Positions 17,987 through 27,268 of a stretch of 64,000 bases of DNA are shown here, one piece after another. The notes under the pieces were generated by a model. The model ran no database searches. It was given only the letters and a program-made list of their open reading frames with translations, and had not been told where the DNA came from. The position numbers and the translations under genes are program-made. The stretch comes from an uncultured Bacteroidales bacterium. GTDB lineage: Bacteria; Bacteroidota; Bacteroidia; Bacteroidales; Paludibacteraceae. The stretch is taken from positions 1-64,000 of the forward strand of contig CACXYM010000007.1 in NCBI GenBank assembly GCA_902771935.1. The letters run 5' to 3'. The stretch's first letter is position 1; every line of letters starts with the position of its first letter.

Positions 17987-19789
17987 TTATTTCTTAAACG
18001 GGCTATATAACGTTCCCTTACCTTCATATCCGGAGTTCTTGAAATACTCAACGAATGTCAGACGTAACGGGTGAACGAATGCTCCCAATGCTGACATTGC
18101 GAGGTTAAGAATATGGCCTACTATTAAAATCAAGATAAACGGTAGCCATTGCCACGTTGCTCCGGCAGTTGAACCTCCCATAATCATCAGTCCAAGGTTA
18201 TTAAATGCACCACCAAGCATGCCTCCTGCCAAGCCAAGTGCATAGAGACGAATGTACGACAACGTATCGCCTAAAATACCTGTCGCCATATTATACGTAT
18301 CCCATAAACCGGAACCAATATTAAGCAATGGATTACGACCTGGAGTATTGAATAAATAAATACCCATAGCCGAAATTGCTGCTATTGTGATGAGAACAAT
18401 CTTTGTTACATCCATTGGTGCCGATAATGCCAAACAGATGACAAAAGCAGCGATTCCACCGACAATTAGCAACGTCCAGCCCCATGTGCCGAGTTGAGCG
18501 CGGAAACCGAAACGTTTGGTATAGCATAGCGCTTTTACAACCATTGCTAAGCAGATGTGGAAGATACCTATTAACAAAGCAAGTACCATCGCCACATCAT
18601 AACCGCCTTCTATTCCAGAAGCGGCATAAGCAGCTTTAGACATATATCGTACACCACCTTCCGTTACCACTTTACCATTAAAGAAGAGATAATCAATATT
18701 TGGGAAAAGTGCACTCAAGTCCATACCAAAAGCTGTTCCAAGGAAGAAACCGACCACTAACGTTCCAACTCCTAACGTGGTAATGATAGGTCCAAGCCCT
18801 TCAAACATGCTGATTTTCAACTTGTTATAGTGAATGAGCAGGCCAATTATTATGAGCAATATACCATAACCTGCGTCGCCCATACACATTGAGAAGAAAA
18901 GCAAATAGAACGGCGCAAGGATTGGAGTTGGGTCAAACTCTCCGTAATTAGGCCAGCCGTACATTCCTGTAAGCGGTTCAAATAACCGCGTAAACCAGTT
19001 ATTATACAACTTGATTGGAGTAGCATCGCCTTCAACAGGGTCTTCCGTTTCATAGTATAATGCAGCAGAAAGCGCATTCAATCGCTCATCCAATTGGGCA
19101 CAGTTCTCTTCGGGACAGAAGCCTTCCAGTACGCACAAAGCGCCGTCTGCGCTACTTTCAGTATTGAGTGTAACTTGCTTCCAATCAATCTGTTGCTCCA
19201 CCTCTTTGAGTTCCTTCTCATACGTCTCTTTATTAGCCATCAGCCATGCACTAATACGTGCCTTTGCTGCTACGAGTAGACCATTAAGTGCATCTATATC
19301 AGCTTGTAACTCAGTTACAGACTTTTCAAGAAGTACTTCTGTGGCATCTTCTGTTACCATGGAGTTATCGCCGACGGTTACAAAATAGATTGTACCACTT
19401 TTCTCCGTCAACTGGATGCCCCACTCTGTCTCATACTTAGCCTTTGGGCATGTATAATAATGAAGCACATAACCAGATTCTGCCAATTGTGCAACTATTT
19501 TAGACGAGAAATCGCCCCAGACAGCTACACGAGCCTGCTCTTTCTTTATAGCAGCGATACGTTGTTCCAAATCTGCTTGTTCCTGGAACAATTGATCCGG
19601 AGCTCCTTGTTTAAGTACATGCGTCAATTCTGCACGTCGCGTAATTAGCGATTGCAAATCGGCATCCTCAGCCAATCCGGCAGCTTTCTGAGTTACGTGA
19701 ACAACTCCCGCTTCGCGCAATTCTGTCAGGAAGGTCTCATAATCACGATAGAACACCAAGAAAGTGTATTTCTTCATTTTCGTAATCAT
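17987..19789 (-). CDS. ntpI: V/A-type ATPase subunit I (membrane stator)
   Basis: 600 residues. The N-terminal half is soluble with coiled-coil segments (about 40-120 and 160-210), and the C-terminal half (about 280-600) has seven to eight membrane helices, including G-D-A-G-Y-G and the Y-I-R-L-Y-A-L-G-L-A-G stretch that holds the ion-channel arginine. It provides the half channels next to the proteolipid ring. Its start overlaps the subunit D stop by 4 nt, and subunit K follows after 30 nt. Confidence 0.94.
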   Translation of the reverse strand: MITKMKKYTFLVFYRDYETFLTELREAGVVHVTQKAAGLAEDADLQSLITRRAELTHVLKQGAPDQLFQEQADLEQRIAAIKKEQARVAVWGDFSSKIVAQLAESGYVLHYYTCPKAKYETEWGIQLTEKSGTIYFVTVGDNSMVTEDATEVLLEKSVTELQADIDALNGLLVAAKARISAWLMANKETYEKELKEVEQQIDWKQVTLNTESSADGALCVLEGFCPEENCAQLDERLNALSAALYYETEDPVEGDATPIKLYNNWFTRLFEPLTGMYGWPNYGEFDPTPILAPFYLLFFSMCMGDAGYGILLIIIGLLIHYNKLKISMFEGLGPIITTLGVGTLVVGFFLGTAFGMDLSALFPNIDYLFFNGKVVTEGGVRYMSKAAYAASGIEGGYDVAMVLALLIGIFHICLAMVVKALCYTKRFGFRAQLGTWGWTLLIVGGIAAFVICLALSAPMDVTKIVLITIAAISAMGIYLFNTPGRNPLLNIGSGLWDTYNMATGILGDTLSYIRLYALGLAGGMLGGAFNNLGLMIMGGSTAGATWQWLPFILILIVGHILNLAMSALGAFVHPLRLTFVEYFKNSGYEGKGTLYSPFKK

Positions 19790-20415
19790 ACAGCAGCCTC
19801 CTTTCTTTCTTGTTCTGCCAAATCAGCTTCACGCTGACGTTTCGCTTTCACAATCTTCTGTGATGACTTAGACAGGTTTTCTTCATCTTCCATAAAGCGT
19901 TTAATCTTACGGATAGCGTCTTGATAGCCTGGAATTTGCACTTTTTCAAATAGGTTTACTTTCTGTGTAGTCTTTTTGCGTGCATACTCAAGCAAATCCA
20001 CTTTACGGCGAACAAATTCTTGTCTAATTCCTACGTCAGCTATTGCTTTTAGTTGCTCGAAACCATCGTAGAACCATTTAGGAGAGTCGTAGATAGAGAA
20101 CGCCTTGGTGGTATAAACAACCTCATCCAGCACAGGCACACGTACGCCGGCTATCTTTTTGATAGACATGCGTACATCGTCCACATGGATAAGGGATGTA
20201 TCGAATTCCCCCCATAGCGCAATCATCTGGTCGTATGCCTTAATGCGCCTATTCACCTCATCATCCAATTCTTTAATCTCATCCTTAGCCTTTTTTACTT
20301 CAAGGCGGAGGGCGGATTCTTTGCTTTGGAGAGTCGGAAGCGTACGTTGGCGCATCTTCAGGTTCTTCTCCAGTCCCTGCAATGATGTTTTATTAAATTG
20401 ATAAGTAATAGCCAT
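19786..20415 (-). CDS. ntpD: V/A-type ATPase subunit D (central shaft)
   Basis: 209 residues, mostly helical. The N-terminus I-T-Y-Q-F-N-K-T-S-L-Q-G-L is followed by a long coiled coil and a second helix near the C-terminus. It forms the rotating shaft inside the A3B3 head. A 21-nt gap follows subunit B, and the 3' end overlaps subunit I by ATGA. Confidence 0.92.
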   Translation of the reverse strand: MAITYQFNKTSLQGLEKNLKMRQRTLPTLQSKESALRLEVKKAKDEIKELDDEVNRRIKAYDQMIALWGEFDTSLIHVDDVRMSIKKIAGVRVPVLDEVVYTTKAFSIYDSPKWFYDGFEQLKAIADVGIRQEFVRRKVDLLEYARKKTTQKVNLFEKVQIPGYQDAIRKIKRFMEDEENLSKSSQKIVKAKRQREADLAEQERKEAAV

Positions 20416-20436
20416 ACAATTTTACCAATGTACGAT

Positions 20437-21762
20437 TTATTTTGCCCAGTATTTGTCAACTAGAGCCTGTTTAATATTCACCTCTTCTGGTTTGAAGTAC
20501 TTAGCAAACAGTCCCCATGCGATATCAAGCATCTCTGTGGTATTGATATTCACATCAATAGCGAGGATGTCGTTGGAGTACTCCTTAGCGAACTTTAAGC
20601 AGCGCTCGTCGTAGTCGGTCAAGTCAAAACCATTCTCCAGTTTGGTTTTGGCATTTGCTGCGTCTGCGTAGAGGCGAACAGCGGCATTCATTACTTGCGG
20701 GTGGTCTTCGCGAGTCTTTTTACCTGCAACTAATTGTTTCAGACGAGATAAAGAGCGGAACGGATCCACGATGACTTTACCAATATCCGAGTCACGACGG
20801 AGGTACAACTGACCTTCCGTGATATAACCTGTATTATCAGGGATAGCGTGCGTGATGTCACCACCGGACAATGTCGTTACAGCGATTATAGTAATAGAAC
20901 CGCCTCCTGCTTCCTCTGGGAACTGAACGGCTTTCTCGTAGATCTTAGCTAAATCGGAATAGAGTGAACCAGGCATAGAGTCTTTGGAAGGAATCTGGTC
21001 CATACGGTTACTTACGATAGCAAGTGCGTCAGCGTATAGGGTCATATCCGTCAGCAGAACAAGCACTTTCTCGCGCTTCTCTACAGCGAAATACTCGGCA
21101 GCCGTAAGAGCCATATCAGGAATAAGTAGACGCTCTACGGCAGGGTTCTCCGTCGTATTGACGAACGAAACGATACGGTCCAAGAGGCCTGCATTAGTGA
21201 AGACGTTCTTGAAATAGAGGTAGTCGTCATTCGTCAGACCCATACCACCAAGGATAATCTTATCCACCTGTGCGCGGAGTGCCACATTAGCCATCACTTG
21301 GTTATAAGGCTGATCCGGGTCTGCAAAGAATGGAATCTTTTGTCCAGATACTAGCGTGTTATTCAAGTCAATACCAGCTATCCCAGTTGCAATCAATTCT
21401 GAAGGTTGTTTACGACGTACCGGATTAACGGAAGGACCGCCAATCTCCACTTCTTTACCTTCAATAGCTGGTCCACCGTCAATCGGGTCACCGTAAGCAT
21501 TGAAGAAACGACCGGATAGTTGGTCTGAAACCTTTAATGATGGTGCTTTGCCCAGGAACACAACCTCAGCATTGGTTGGAATTCCTTCTGTGCCTTGGAA
21601 CACTTGAAGAGTCACTTGGTCTCCCAGGATCTTAACCACCTGAGCCAACTTGCCATTCACCATAGCCAGTTCGTCGTTACCAACTCCTTCAGCGCGTAAC
21701 GAGCATGTCGCCTTGGTGATAGCTGTGATTTGTGTGTAAATCTTTTGAAATGCGTTAGCCAT
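20437..21762 (-). CDS. ntpB: V/A-type ATPase subunit B (non-catalytic)
   Basis: 441 residues with the regulatory nucleotide-binding fold of B subunits. There is no Walker A lysine loop; I-P-F-F-A-D-P-D occupies that place, and IPDNTGYITEGQ and SLSRLKQLVAGKKTREDH are typical. It alternates with subunit A in the head. Normally it follows subunit A directly; here the secreted M6-like gene separates the two. Confidence 0.95.
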   Translation of the reverse strand: MANAFQKIYTQITAITKATCSLRAEGVGNDELAMVNGKLAQVVKILGDQVTLQVFQGTEGIPTNAEVVFLGKAPSLKVSDQLSGRFFNAYGDPIDGGPAIEGKEVEIGGPSVNPVRRKQPSELIATGIAGIDLNNTLVSGQKIPFFADPDQPYNQVMANVALRAQVDKIILGGMGLTNDDYLYFKNVFTNAGLLDRIVSFVNTTENPAVERLLIPDMALTAAEYFAVEKREKVLVLLTDMTLYADALAIVSNRMDQIPSKDSMPGSLYSDLAKIYEKAVQFPEEAGGGSITIIAVTTLSGGDITHAIPDNTGYITEGQLYLRRDSDIGKVIVDPFRSLSRLKQLVAGKKTREDHPQVMNAAVRLYADAANAKTKLENGFDLTDYDERCLKFAKEYSNDILAIDVNINTTEMLDIAWGLFAKYFKPEEVNIKQALVDKYWAK

Positions 21763-21799
21763 TGCAATATTTTGTTTTTATGTTATTCCTTATTATATA

Positions 21800-24121
21800 T
21801 TAGCGTAGTCTGCGACCGATAACGTTGTACGTCTCACCATCACGGATGATATATAACTGTCCTTCTATCAGCACTTTGCGCCAATTATTATCCATTTGTT
21901 TCTCTACGATAGTCTCACTGATTGTAGACGGATCGACAGGAGCTATCGGATCTATATACTCATAGAATATAGCAATACGTTTCACGTAAATTGCTTTCAT
22001 CGTATTGGTAAAGGCTATCTCTACACTACCCGACTGCGGTTCTTCTAATTCGTAGATATAGGTAGTAGTTGTCTCGGTCAGTTCTTCGGTGTTACCGATG
22101 AAGTCACCGGCGAGATAGACATCTAACATCGCGTCACCTCCGCTCGCCATTGAGCACTCTACCTCCACGCGTTTCACGCCACAACCGGTCGTTTCTGTCG
22201 TAAAGAAGGACAATCCATGTGACGGCTGCGAACCCGAACCGAACTGTGCACCTTTGGATTTACTGTAGTCTGTGAAGGTCTCAGGATTATTGAATCGCAC
22301 TTGCCACTCGTAACCGCTCAGGTCTTGCGCACCTGCCAAGCAAGCTTTGCTGAACACGTGCTCATAACTTGCGCAACCTTTCTCGTCCTGATAACGGCTA
22401 TTGATAATCGTTATAGAGACATTGTCTATCGCCTGTTCCGCAGTAAAGCGAATCACTAATTTGTCATTCTCAAACGAATAGTTATTCAGTTCTTTTGCGC
22501 CGCAAACGACTTTGACGAAACAGGTAGCTGCAGCGGGAGTCTGATACCCTTCGGCTGCTTCATATACTATCTCAAAAGCTTTGCCACGGTCTGCATAAGC
22601 CGTTGCGCCTGATACCCAATCTACGCCGCGATATGCACTATAGTTAATATCAATCCGTTTGTCGTTACGATAGAGCGCAAAAACGGAGCAATCGGATAGC
22701 GGATAGAATTTATCGCCTGCTTGTCCTGCATCAGGAGTCATACTTGTTTTTCGGCTTGCCCAACCGAGGAATGTATAACCGGATTTAGGTGTTACGTTTG
22801 GTAGGGTCACACCGGCAAAAGGTTTCGACTCTTTCTCTTCCGATTTGGCAGCCGTCCCGTTACCTCCTGCATAGAAAGTGACGGTACAACCGCTCGATAC
22901 ACCGCCTTGGAAGGCAAAAGTGACTACTCCACTCGCTTCTTTGACATTGTCAAACTGCCATGAGTTCGAGAACAGCGATTTGCTTGTAGCGCCAACAGGG
23001 AAAGCATCACCAGCTTTGCCGAAGTAACCATTATTAGGATTATCGGCTTTGTATGTAGGCGCATTTCTATCAGCTTCGATTAAATCTACCAAATGGCTGG
23101 CTTTGCCCTTAATCTGTACATTTACCTCGTCGCCATCCCAACGGCTCTTAACGAAATCTATCTCTGTAAGCAGCAGACCATGTCCGGGAAGGTACTTGTC
23201 CCATCCTGTCTGTTGGCGGTTCTCCAAGATATAGAACTTGCGCGGATCCGGATTGTCGCCTAGCATATTCGCTTGTCCACTCTTGGTTACGATAGCGCAA
23301 TCGCCATTGGTATTCAAATTATTGAGACGCACATTCATTGGCTCATTGAGCAGAATCGGTTCAACCCAGCCCAGATAGAATCGCTCGTAAGCACTATAAG
23401 CTGCAGGGGTATTACCGTTATTGTTATAGCAACCATGGTCCATTACATCCCAATCGCCAAGGGTTTTCTCTTTGCCACCATCGGTATCACTCAGCGTCGG
23501 CAAGCCTAATAGATGCGAGAACTGATAAACCATCTCGCCTATTCCGGCACGATTGGTCATATCGCGTAGTTCGGGCACATACGCATAGGTCTCTATATAC
23601 TTATTATCTATTAGAATCTCTTCGTCCAGATAACCTGCCATGGGATAGACATACTCCGGTCTGGTATCGCTCTCACCTTCTCCAGCATAAACGACAATCA
23701 CAGCATCTACATATCCATCGCCGTTGAGGTCGTATTGCGCGAAGTTAGTTCCTTGTGCATCCGCCAGTTGGCATGCTTCCGTGACCATTCCCTCTGCATG
23801 TGCATCATCGCCATAGGCATCGTTGTTGCCATAGAAAGAGCGATTATTGACTAAGGTCACAGGGCCGATGATATCGAATTGTGGCACGAACTTACTATAC
23901 GATTGGTCCGAGAAGTATTTCTTCACCGAACCTGTTGCTCCGTTGTATGTATAGGAATCGCCATTAAAGAAGTTATTAAATGCTGTTTTGTCATTGCCTG
24001 AAGCGAAATGTACATCCTTATATTGCACCAGAATAACCGGCACTTTCGTCGGGAACACATTCGCTGCAAAGCCGGACACAGCTAATACAACGGCACTGAT
24101 TAAGGTTGCTATTTTTTTCAT
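21800..24121 (-). CDS. Secreted M6-like protease homologue with destroyed zinc motif (pseudopeptidase)
   Basis: 773 residues with a signal peptide (about 1-19, ending S-G-F-A-A). Residues about 25-330 match the M6/immune-inhibitor-A metalloprotease family: DLNGDGYVDAVIVVYAG, LGLPTL, LGDWDVMDHGCYNNNGNTP and YSAYERFYLGW. The zinc motif HEFSH of relatives reads Y199-Q-F-S-H203, so one zinc-binding His and the catalytic Glu are gone (23513-23527). The middle holds beta-rich and Gly-Ala-rich segments, including G-Y-T-F-L-G-W-A-S. The C-terminus (L-I-E-G-Q-L-Y-I-I-R-D-G, Y-N-V-I-G-R-R-L-R) is a sorting-type tail. It lies between ATPase subunits A and B and overlaps the A stop by one base (TAATG). 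It likely binds rather than cuts a ligand; its partner is unknown. Confidence 0.82.
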   Translation of the reverse strand: MKKIATLISAVVLAVSGFAANVFPTKVPVILVQYKDVHFASGNDKTAFNNFFNGDSYTYNGATGSVKKYFSDQSYSKFVPQFDIIGPVTLVNNRSFYGNNDAYGDDAHAEGMVTEACQLADAQGTNFAQYDLNGDGYVDAVIVVYAGEGESDTRPEYVYPMAGYLDEEILIDNKYIETYAYVPELRDMTNRAGIGEMVYQFSHLLGLPTLSDTDGGKEKTLGDWDVMDHGCYNNNGNTPAAYSAYERFYLGWVEPILLNEPMNVRLNNLNTNGDCAIVTKSGQANMLGDNPDPRKFYILENRQQTGWDKYLPGHGLLLTEIDFVKSRWDGDEVNVQIKGKASHLVDLIEADRNAPTYKADNPNNGYFGKAGDAFPVGATSKSLFSNSWQFDNVKEASGVVTFAFQGGVSSGCTVTFYAGGNGTAAKSEEKESKPFAGVTLPNVTPKSGYTFLGWASRKTSMTPDAGQAGDKFYPLSDCSVFALYRNDKRIDINYSAYRGVDWVSGATAYADRGKAFEIVYEAAEGYQTPAAATCFVKVVCGAKELNNYSFENDKLVIRFTAEQAIDNVSITIINSRYQDEKGCASYEHVFSKACLAGAQDLSGYEWQVRFNNPETFTDYSKSKGAQFGSGSQPSHGLSFFTTETTGCGVKRVEVECSMASGGDAMLDVYLAGDFIGNTEELTETTTTYIYELEEPQSGSVEIAFTNTMKAIYVKRIAIFYEYIDPIAPVDPSTISETIVEKQMDNNWRKVLIEGQLYIIRDGETYNVIGRRLR

Positions 24122-25875
24122 TATGCGATTTGTTTTTCTGCTAACAGCTCGTCTAATTTCTTACGGTAGTCTTCAAAGTCTTTGCTGTGGAACTCGCTGT
24201 AGTTCATTTGTTTGCACATATTGATTACGCGTTTGAAGTACTCGCTTACGTCTGTGAATACCTCAAAATTATAGTCGTGCTTGCATATATCCATCACAAG
24301 GTCAAGCATATAGCGTTGGCGCTCCAGCGGACATACGGCATCAATCTTATCGAACGCGTCTTGTTGCAGGATAACGAAGTCGATGACTTCGGCTTTCCAG
24401 AACTCCTCGTGATAATCAACAGGCACACCATCGTCACCAAGGATATTGATTTGTTCTTGGATATCCTTACCGCGTTGCAGATAGGTCTTCATGTCGTTCA
24501 CTTTGCCGAGCCATTTGTCGTCGATGAGTTTGGATATATACTCTTCGAACTCAGGGTACTCGATATATTTTGAGTATGAATCAATCGGGTTGACAGCCGG
24601 ATAACGTTTGCGGTCGGCGCGTGCTTGCTCCAGAGCGTAGAAGCAACGTGCTACTTTCTTTGTACCTTCGGTCACGGGCTCTTTGAGGTTACCACCGGCA
24701 GGAGATACGGTACCGAGGAAAGTAACGGAACCGGTCTTGCCGTTATTCAAATAAACATATCCTGCGCGAGCGTAGAAAGCACCGATGATAGCGGAAAGGT
24801 CCATTGGGAAAGCGTCTTGTCCCGGCAGTTCCTCCATACGGTTAGACATCTCACGGAGTGCTTGTGCCCAACGGGAAGTCGAGTCTGCCATTAGTAGTAC
24901 GCGCAAACCCATCGAACGGTAGTATTCCGCAATGGTCATGGAAGTATAAACGGATGCCTCACGGGATGCAACCGGCATGTTGGATGTGTTAGCGATGATG
25001 ATTGTACGCTCCATGAGTTTACGACCTGTATGTGGGTCATCCAGTTCAGGGAACTCGGTGAAGGTCTCCACAACCTCGTTGGCACGTTCGCCGCAGGCTG
25101 CGATAATCACGATATCTGCTTCCGCTTGTTTAGAGATAGCGTGTTGGAGCACGGTCTTACCTGTTCCGAACGGACCCGGAATAAATCCTGTTCCACCCTC
25201 ACAGATCGGGTTAGCAGTATCAATGGTACGCACACCGGTCTCAAGCAGTTTGAATGGACGTGGTTTCTCGCGATACGCCAAGATTGCTTTTTTCACGGGC
25301 CATTTCTGAACCATCGTTACTACATGGTCTTTTCCTTCTGCGTCGGTAAGGACTGCGATTTGGTCTTCAATCTTGTATTCACCCGCCTTCGCAATAGATT
25401 TAACCGTATAAGTACCTTCAAACACGAACGGCACCATAATCTTATGCGGCTGATGGTTTTCGTCCACTTCGCCCAACCATGATGCAGCTTCTACCTTATC
25501 CCCTACTTTGGCAATAGGTTCGAACTTCCACAATTTATCTTTGTCGAGCGGGAAGTTATACTCACCACGTTTGAGGAATACACCTGTTTGTTTATCGAGG
25601 TCGTTTTGCAGACCGTCATAGTTACGAGAGAGCAAACCGGGACCGAGTGTTGCTTCGAGCATGTGGCCTGCAAACTCTACTGTATTGCCGACTTTCAGTC
25701 CTCGAGTGGATTCAAACACCTGCACATAGACGTTTTCGCCGGTCACTTTAATCACCTCTGCCATCAGTTTTGTTTCTCCTACGGAGATATAGCAGATTTC
25801 GTTTTGTGCTACAGGTCCATCGACTACTACAGTCACGAGATTAGCGATGATACCTTTAACTTTTCCTGTTGTCAT
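24121..25875 (-). CDS. ntpA: V/A-type ATPase subunit A (catalytic)
   Basis: 584 residues. N-terminal beta barrel, the bulge (non-homologous) region about 110-190, Walker A G-P-F-G-T-G-K-T, the catalytic G-E-R of A-A-C-G-E-R-A-N-E, and LLMADSTSRWAQALREMSNRM are all present. It hydrolyses or makes ATP coupled to ion flow through subunits K and I. The stop codon shares a base with the ATG of the M6-like gene. Confidence 0.97.
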   Translation of the reverse strand: MTTGKVKGIIANLVTVVVDGPVAQNEICYISVGETKLMAEVIKVTGENVYVQVFESTRGLKVGNTVEFAGHMLEATLGPGLLSRNYDGLQNDLDKQTGVFLKRGEYNFPLDKDKLWKFEPIAKVGDKVEAASWLGEVDENHQPHKIMVPFVFEGTYTVKSIAKAGEYKIEDQIAVLTDAEGKDHVVTMVQKWPVKKAILAYREKPRPFKLLETGVRTIDTANPICEGGTGFIPGPFGTGKTVLQHAISKQAEADIVIIAACGERANEVVETFTEFPELDDPHTGRKLMERTIIIANTSNMPVASREASVYTSMTIAEYYRSMGLRVLLMADSTSRWAQALREMSNRMEELPGQDAFPMDLSAIIGAFYARAGYVYLNNGKTGSVTFLGTVSPAGGNLKEPVTEGTKKVARCFYALEQARADRKRYPAVNPIDSYSKYIEYPEFEEYISKLIDDKWLGKVNDMKTYLQRGKDIQEQINILGDDGVPVDYHEEFWKAEVIDFVILQQDAFDKIDAVCPLERQRYMLDLVMDICKHDYNFEVFTDVSEYFKRVINMCKQMNYSEFHSKDFEDYRKKLDELLAEKQIA

Positions 25876-25924
25876 ATCTTATTGTTATAATTTTACACCT
25901 TTTTTCTTAGCCGCAAAGGCACGA

Positions 25925-26452
25925 TTAAAGCCTTACGTCTTTTTTCATATCAGCAACCATTTCACGGAAGACGGCCTCGCCCTTTTCTGCAGTGAGAGGA
26001 GTCCAACGATTGAGCATCTTGTTCATCAAGTAATACGCGAGCACGTTCTCCAGGGAGAAATTCACCATTCGTGTGCGTTCTTCCAGCCAAGCAAAACGGA
26101 TGGCATCAATACGACGTTCACGTTCGTACAGGTCGTCCATCTTACTTACCGCTTTAACTTCAGGCTCCACTTCGTCAGGCAGTTCGCCGATGATGTACTT
26201 CTCTACTTTAAGGCCATGCTTACGGCATACCTCCGCAGTAAGCACGTTATTCAGGTCGCGATTGAAAGCAATCCAGTCGCGTACAAAAGCGGATGCTCCT
26301 TGCGTTCTATGCATCTTGAGTTTAGCAAGTTGCTCTTTGTCCTTGTCGCGCAGCGTCTCGTCTAACAATGCCTCTAATGCCTCTACGGACATGGGAGCGG
26401 CACTATTAAGCGACAAATCCGGTAGACCTGCTATCAAATATTCATAACCCAT
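25925..26452 (-). CDS. DUF2764 protein, V/A-ATPase operon subunit (subunit C-like position)
   Basis: 175 residues, helical and charged, starting M-G-Y-E-Y-L-I-A-G-L-P-D-L. DUF2764 proteins are found in Bacteroidota V/A-ATPase operons between subunits E and A, where other lineages encode subunit C, so a role as the rotor-ring adaptor is likely but not shown by sequence. Gaps are 53 nt to subunit E and 49 nt to subunit A. Confidence 0.8.
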   Translation of the reverse strand: MGYEYLIAGLPDLSLNSAAPMSVEALEALLDETLRDKDKEQLAKLKMHRTQGASAFVRDWIAFNRDLNNVLTAEVCRKHGLKVEKYIIGELPDEVEPEVKAVSKMDDLYERERRIDAIRFAWLEERTRMVNFSLENVLAYYLMNKMLNRWTPLTAEKGEAVFREMVADMKKDVRL

Positions 26453-26505
26453 AATGTAACAATTAATTGGTCCCGCTTTGCGAGATATTCATTAATCATT
26501 AGTAA

Positions 26506-27096
26506 TTACTCATTAAAAAGCAGTTCAACCAGTTGCGGACGTAAGAATGCTTTAAAGAAGGCTTCAAACTCTTCGGCGCCGAACGACAGTTTATAGCCGG
26601 CTTTCTCGCTGACGATTTGGAAATCGGTCTTCATGCCCTTAACCTCCTCAATCTTAATACCTTTAGACAGAGCATCTTTGGCATTGGCAGCAAAGTACTT
26701 GCGCAGCGCTTCGGCATCCTTGGCTTCAATGCGCACTTCGCCATCCTTGGCCATCGATGTAGCCATTTGCAAGATAACCGATTGCATGAACTTGGCGTCA
26801 GCGGTAGCGGCTTTGACGTTTTCTTTCACTACAGCACCATTGATCAAATCTACCACAGCTGTTTTAAGGGCATTGAGTGCTTGCTCGGTGTACAGTTTCA
26901 ATTCAGCTTTGGTGTGTGCATCCAACTCTGCCGCTTTCTTTTCGGCTTTAGACACAGTGTCAGCAGCCTCTTTCTCGGCTTTAGCTACAATCTCAGCAGC
27001 TTTGGTATTCGCTTCATCGAGAATGCGCCGAGCCTCCTGATTGCCTTTCTCTACGCCTTCAGCATAGATTTTGTTCGTTAATTCAGATAAATTCAT
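26506..27096 (-). CDS. ntpE: V/A-type ATPase subunit E (peripheral stalk)
   Basis: 196 residues from the ATG at 27096, with an N-terminal alanine/lysine/glutamate-rich coiled coil (about 15-75) and a globular C-terminal domain. It forms the peripheral stalk that holds the head. An in-frame ATG at 27135 exists, but it falls inside the -7 box of the promoter (27133-27140), so it cannot be on the transcript. Translation must start at 27096 (M-N-L-S-E-L-T-N-K-I). It is the first gene of the ATPase operon. Confidence 0.9.
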   Translation of the reverse strand: MNLSELTNKIYAEGVEKGNQEARRILDEANTKAAEIVAKAEKEAADTVSKAEKKAAELDAHTKAELKLYTEQALNALKTAVVDLINGAVVKENVKAATADAKFMQSVILQMATSMAKDGEVRIEAKDAEALRKYFAANAKDALSKGIKIEEVKGMKTDFQIVSEKAGYKLSFGAEEFEAFFKAFLRPQLVELLFNE

Positions 27097-27132
27097 ATTA
27101 TTGATTTTTAAGTAAACTCCACAATGAGCATG

Positions 27133-27164
27133 CAAAAGTACTGCTTTTTTCTCACATACACAAA
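27133..27164 (-). promoter_or_regulatory. Promoter of the V/A-ATPase operon
   Basis: Minus-strand TTTG (27161-27164), 20-nt spacer, TACTTTTG (27133-27140). The predicted start near 27127 gives a leader of about 30 nt before the ATG at 27096. Confidence 0.85.
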
Positions 27165-27210
27165 TTTAAAATGCACAATAATTATTTTTTTGCAATTTTA
27201 TTTAATAAAA

Positions 27211-27242
27211 TTTGTATATGTCATTTTTTTATATTACTTTTG
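27211..27242 (+). promoter_or_regulatory. Promoter of lysS
   Basis: TTTG at 27211-27214, 20-nt spacer, TACTTTTG at 27235-27242; divergent from the ATPase promoter. The lysS ATG at 27269 follows about 20 nt after the expected start site. Confidence 0.85.
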
Positions 27243-27268
27243 CGCCAAATTTGTAAATTTGACTTAAA

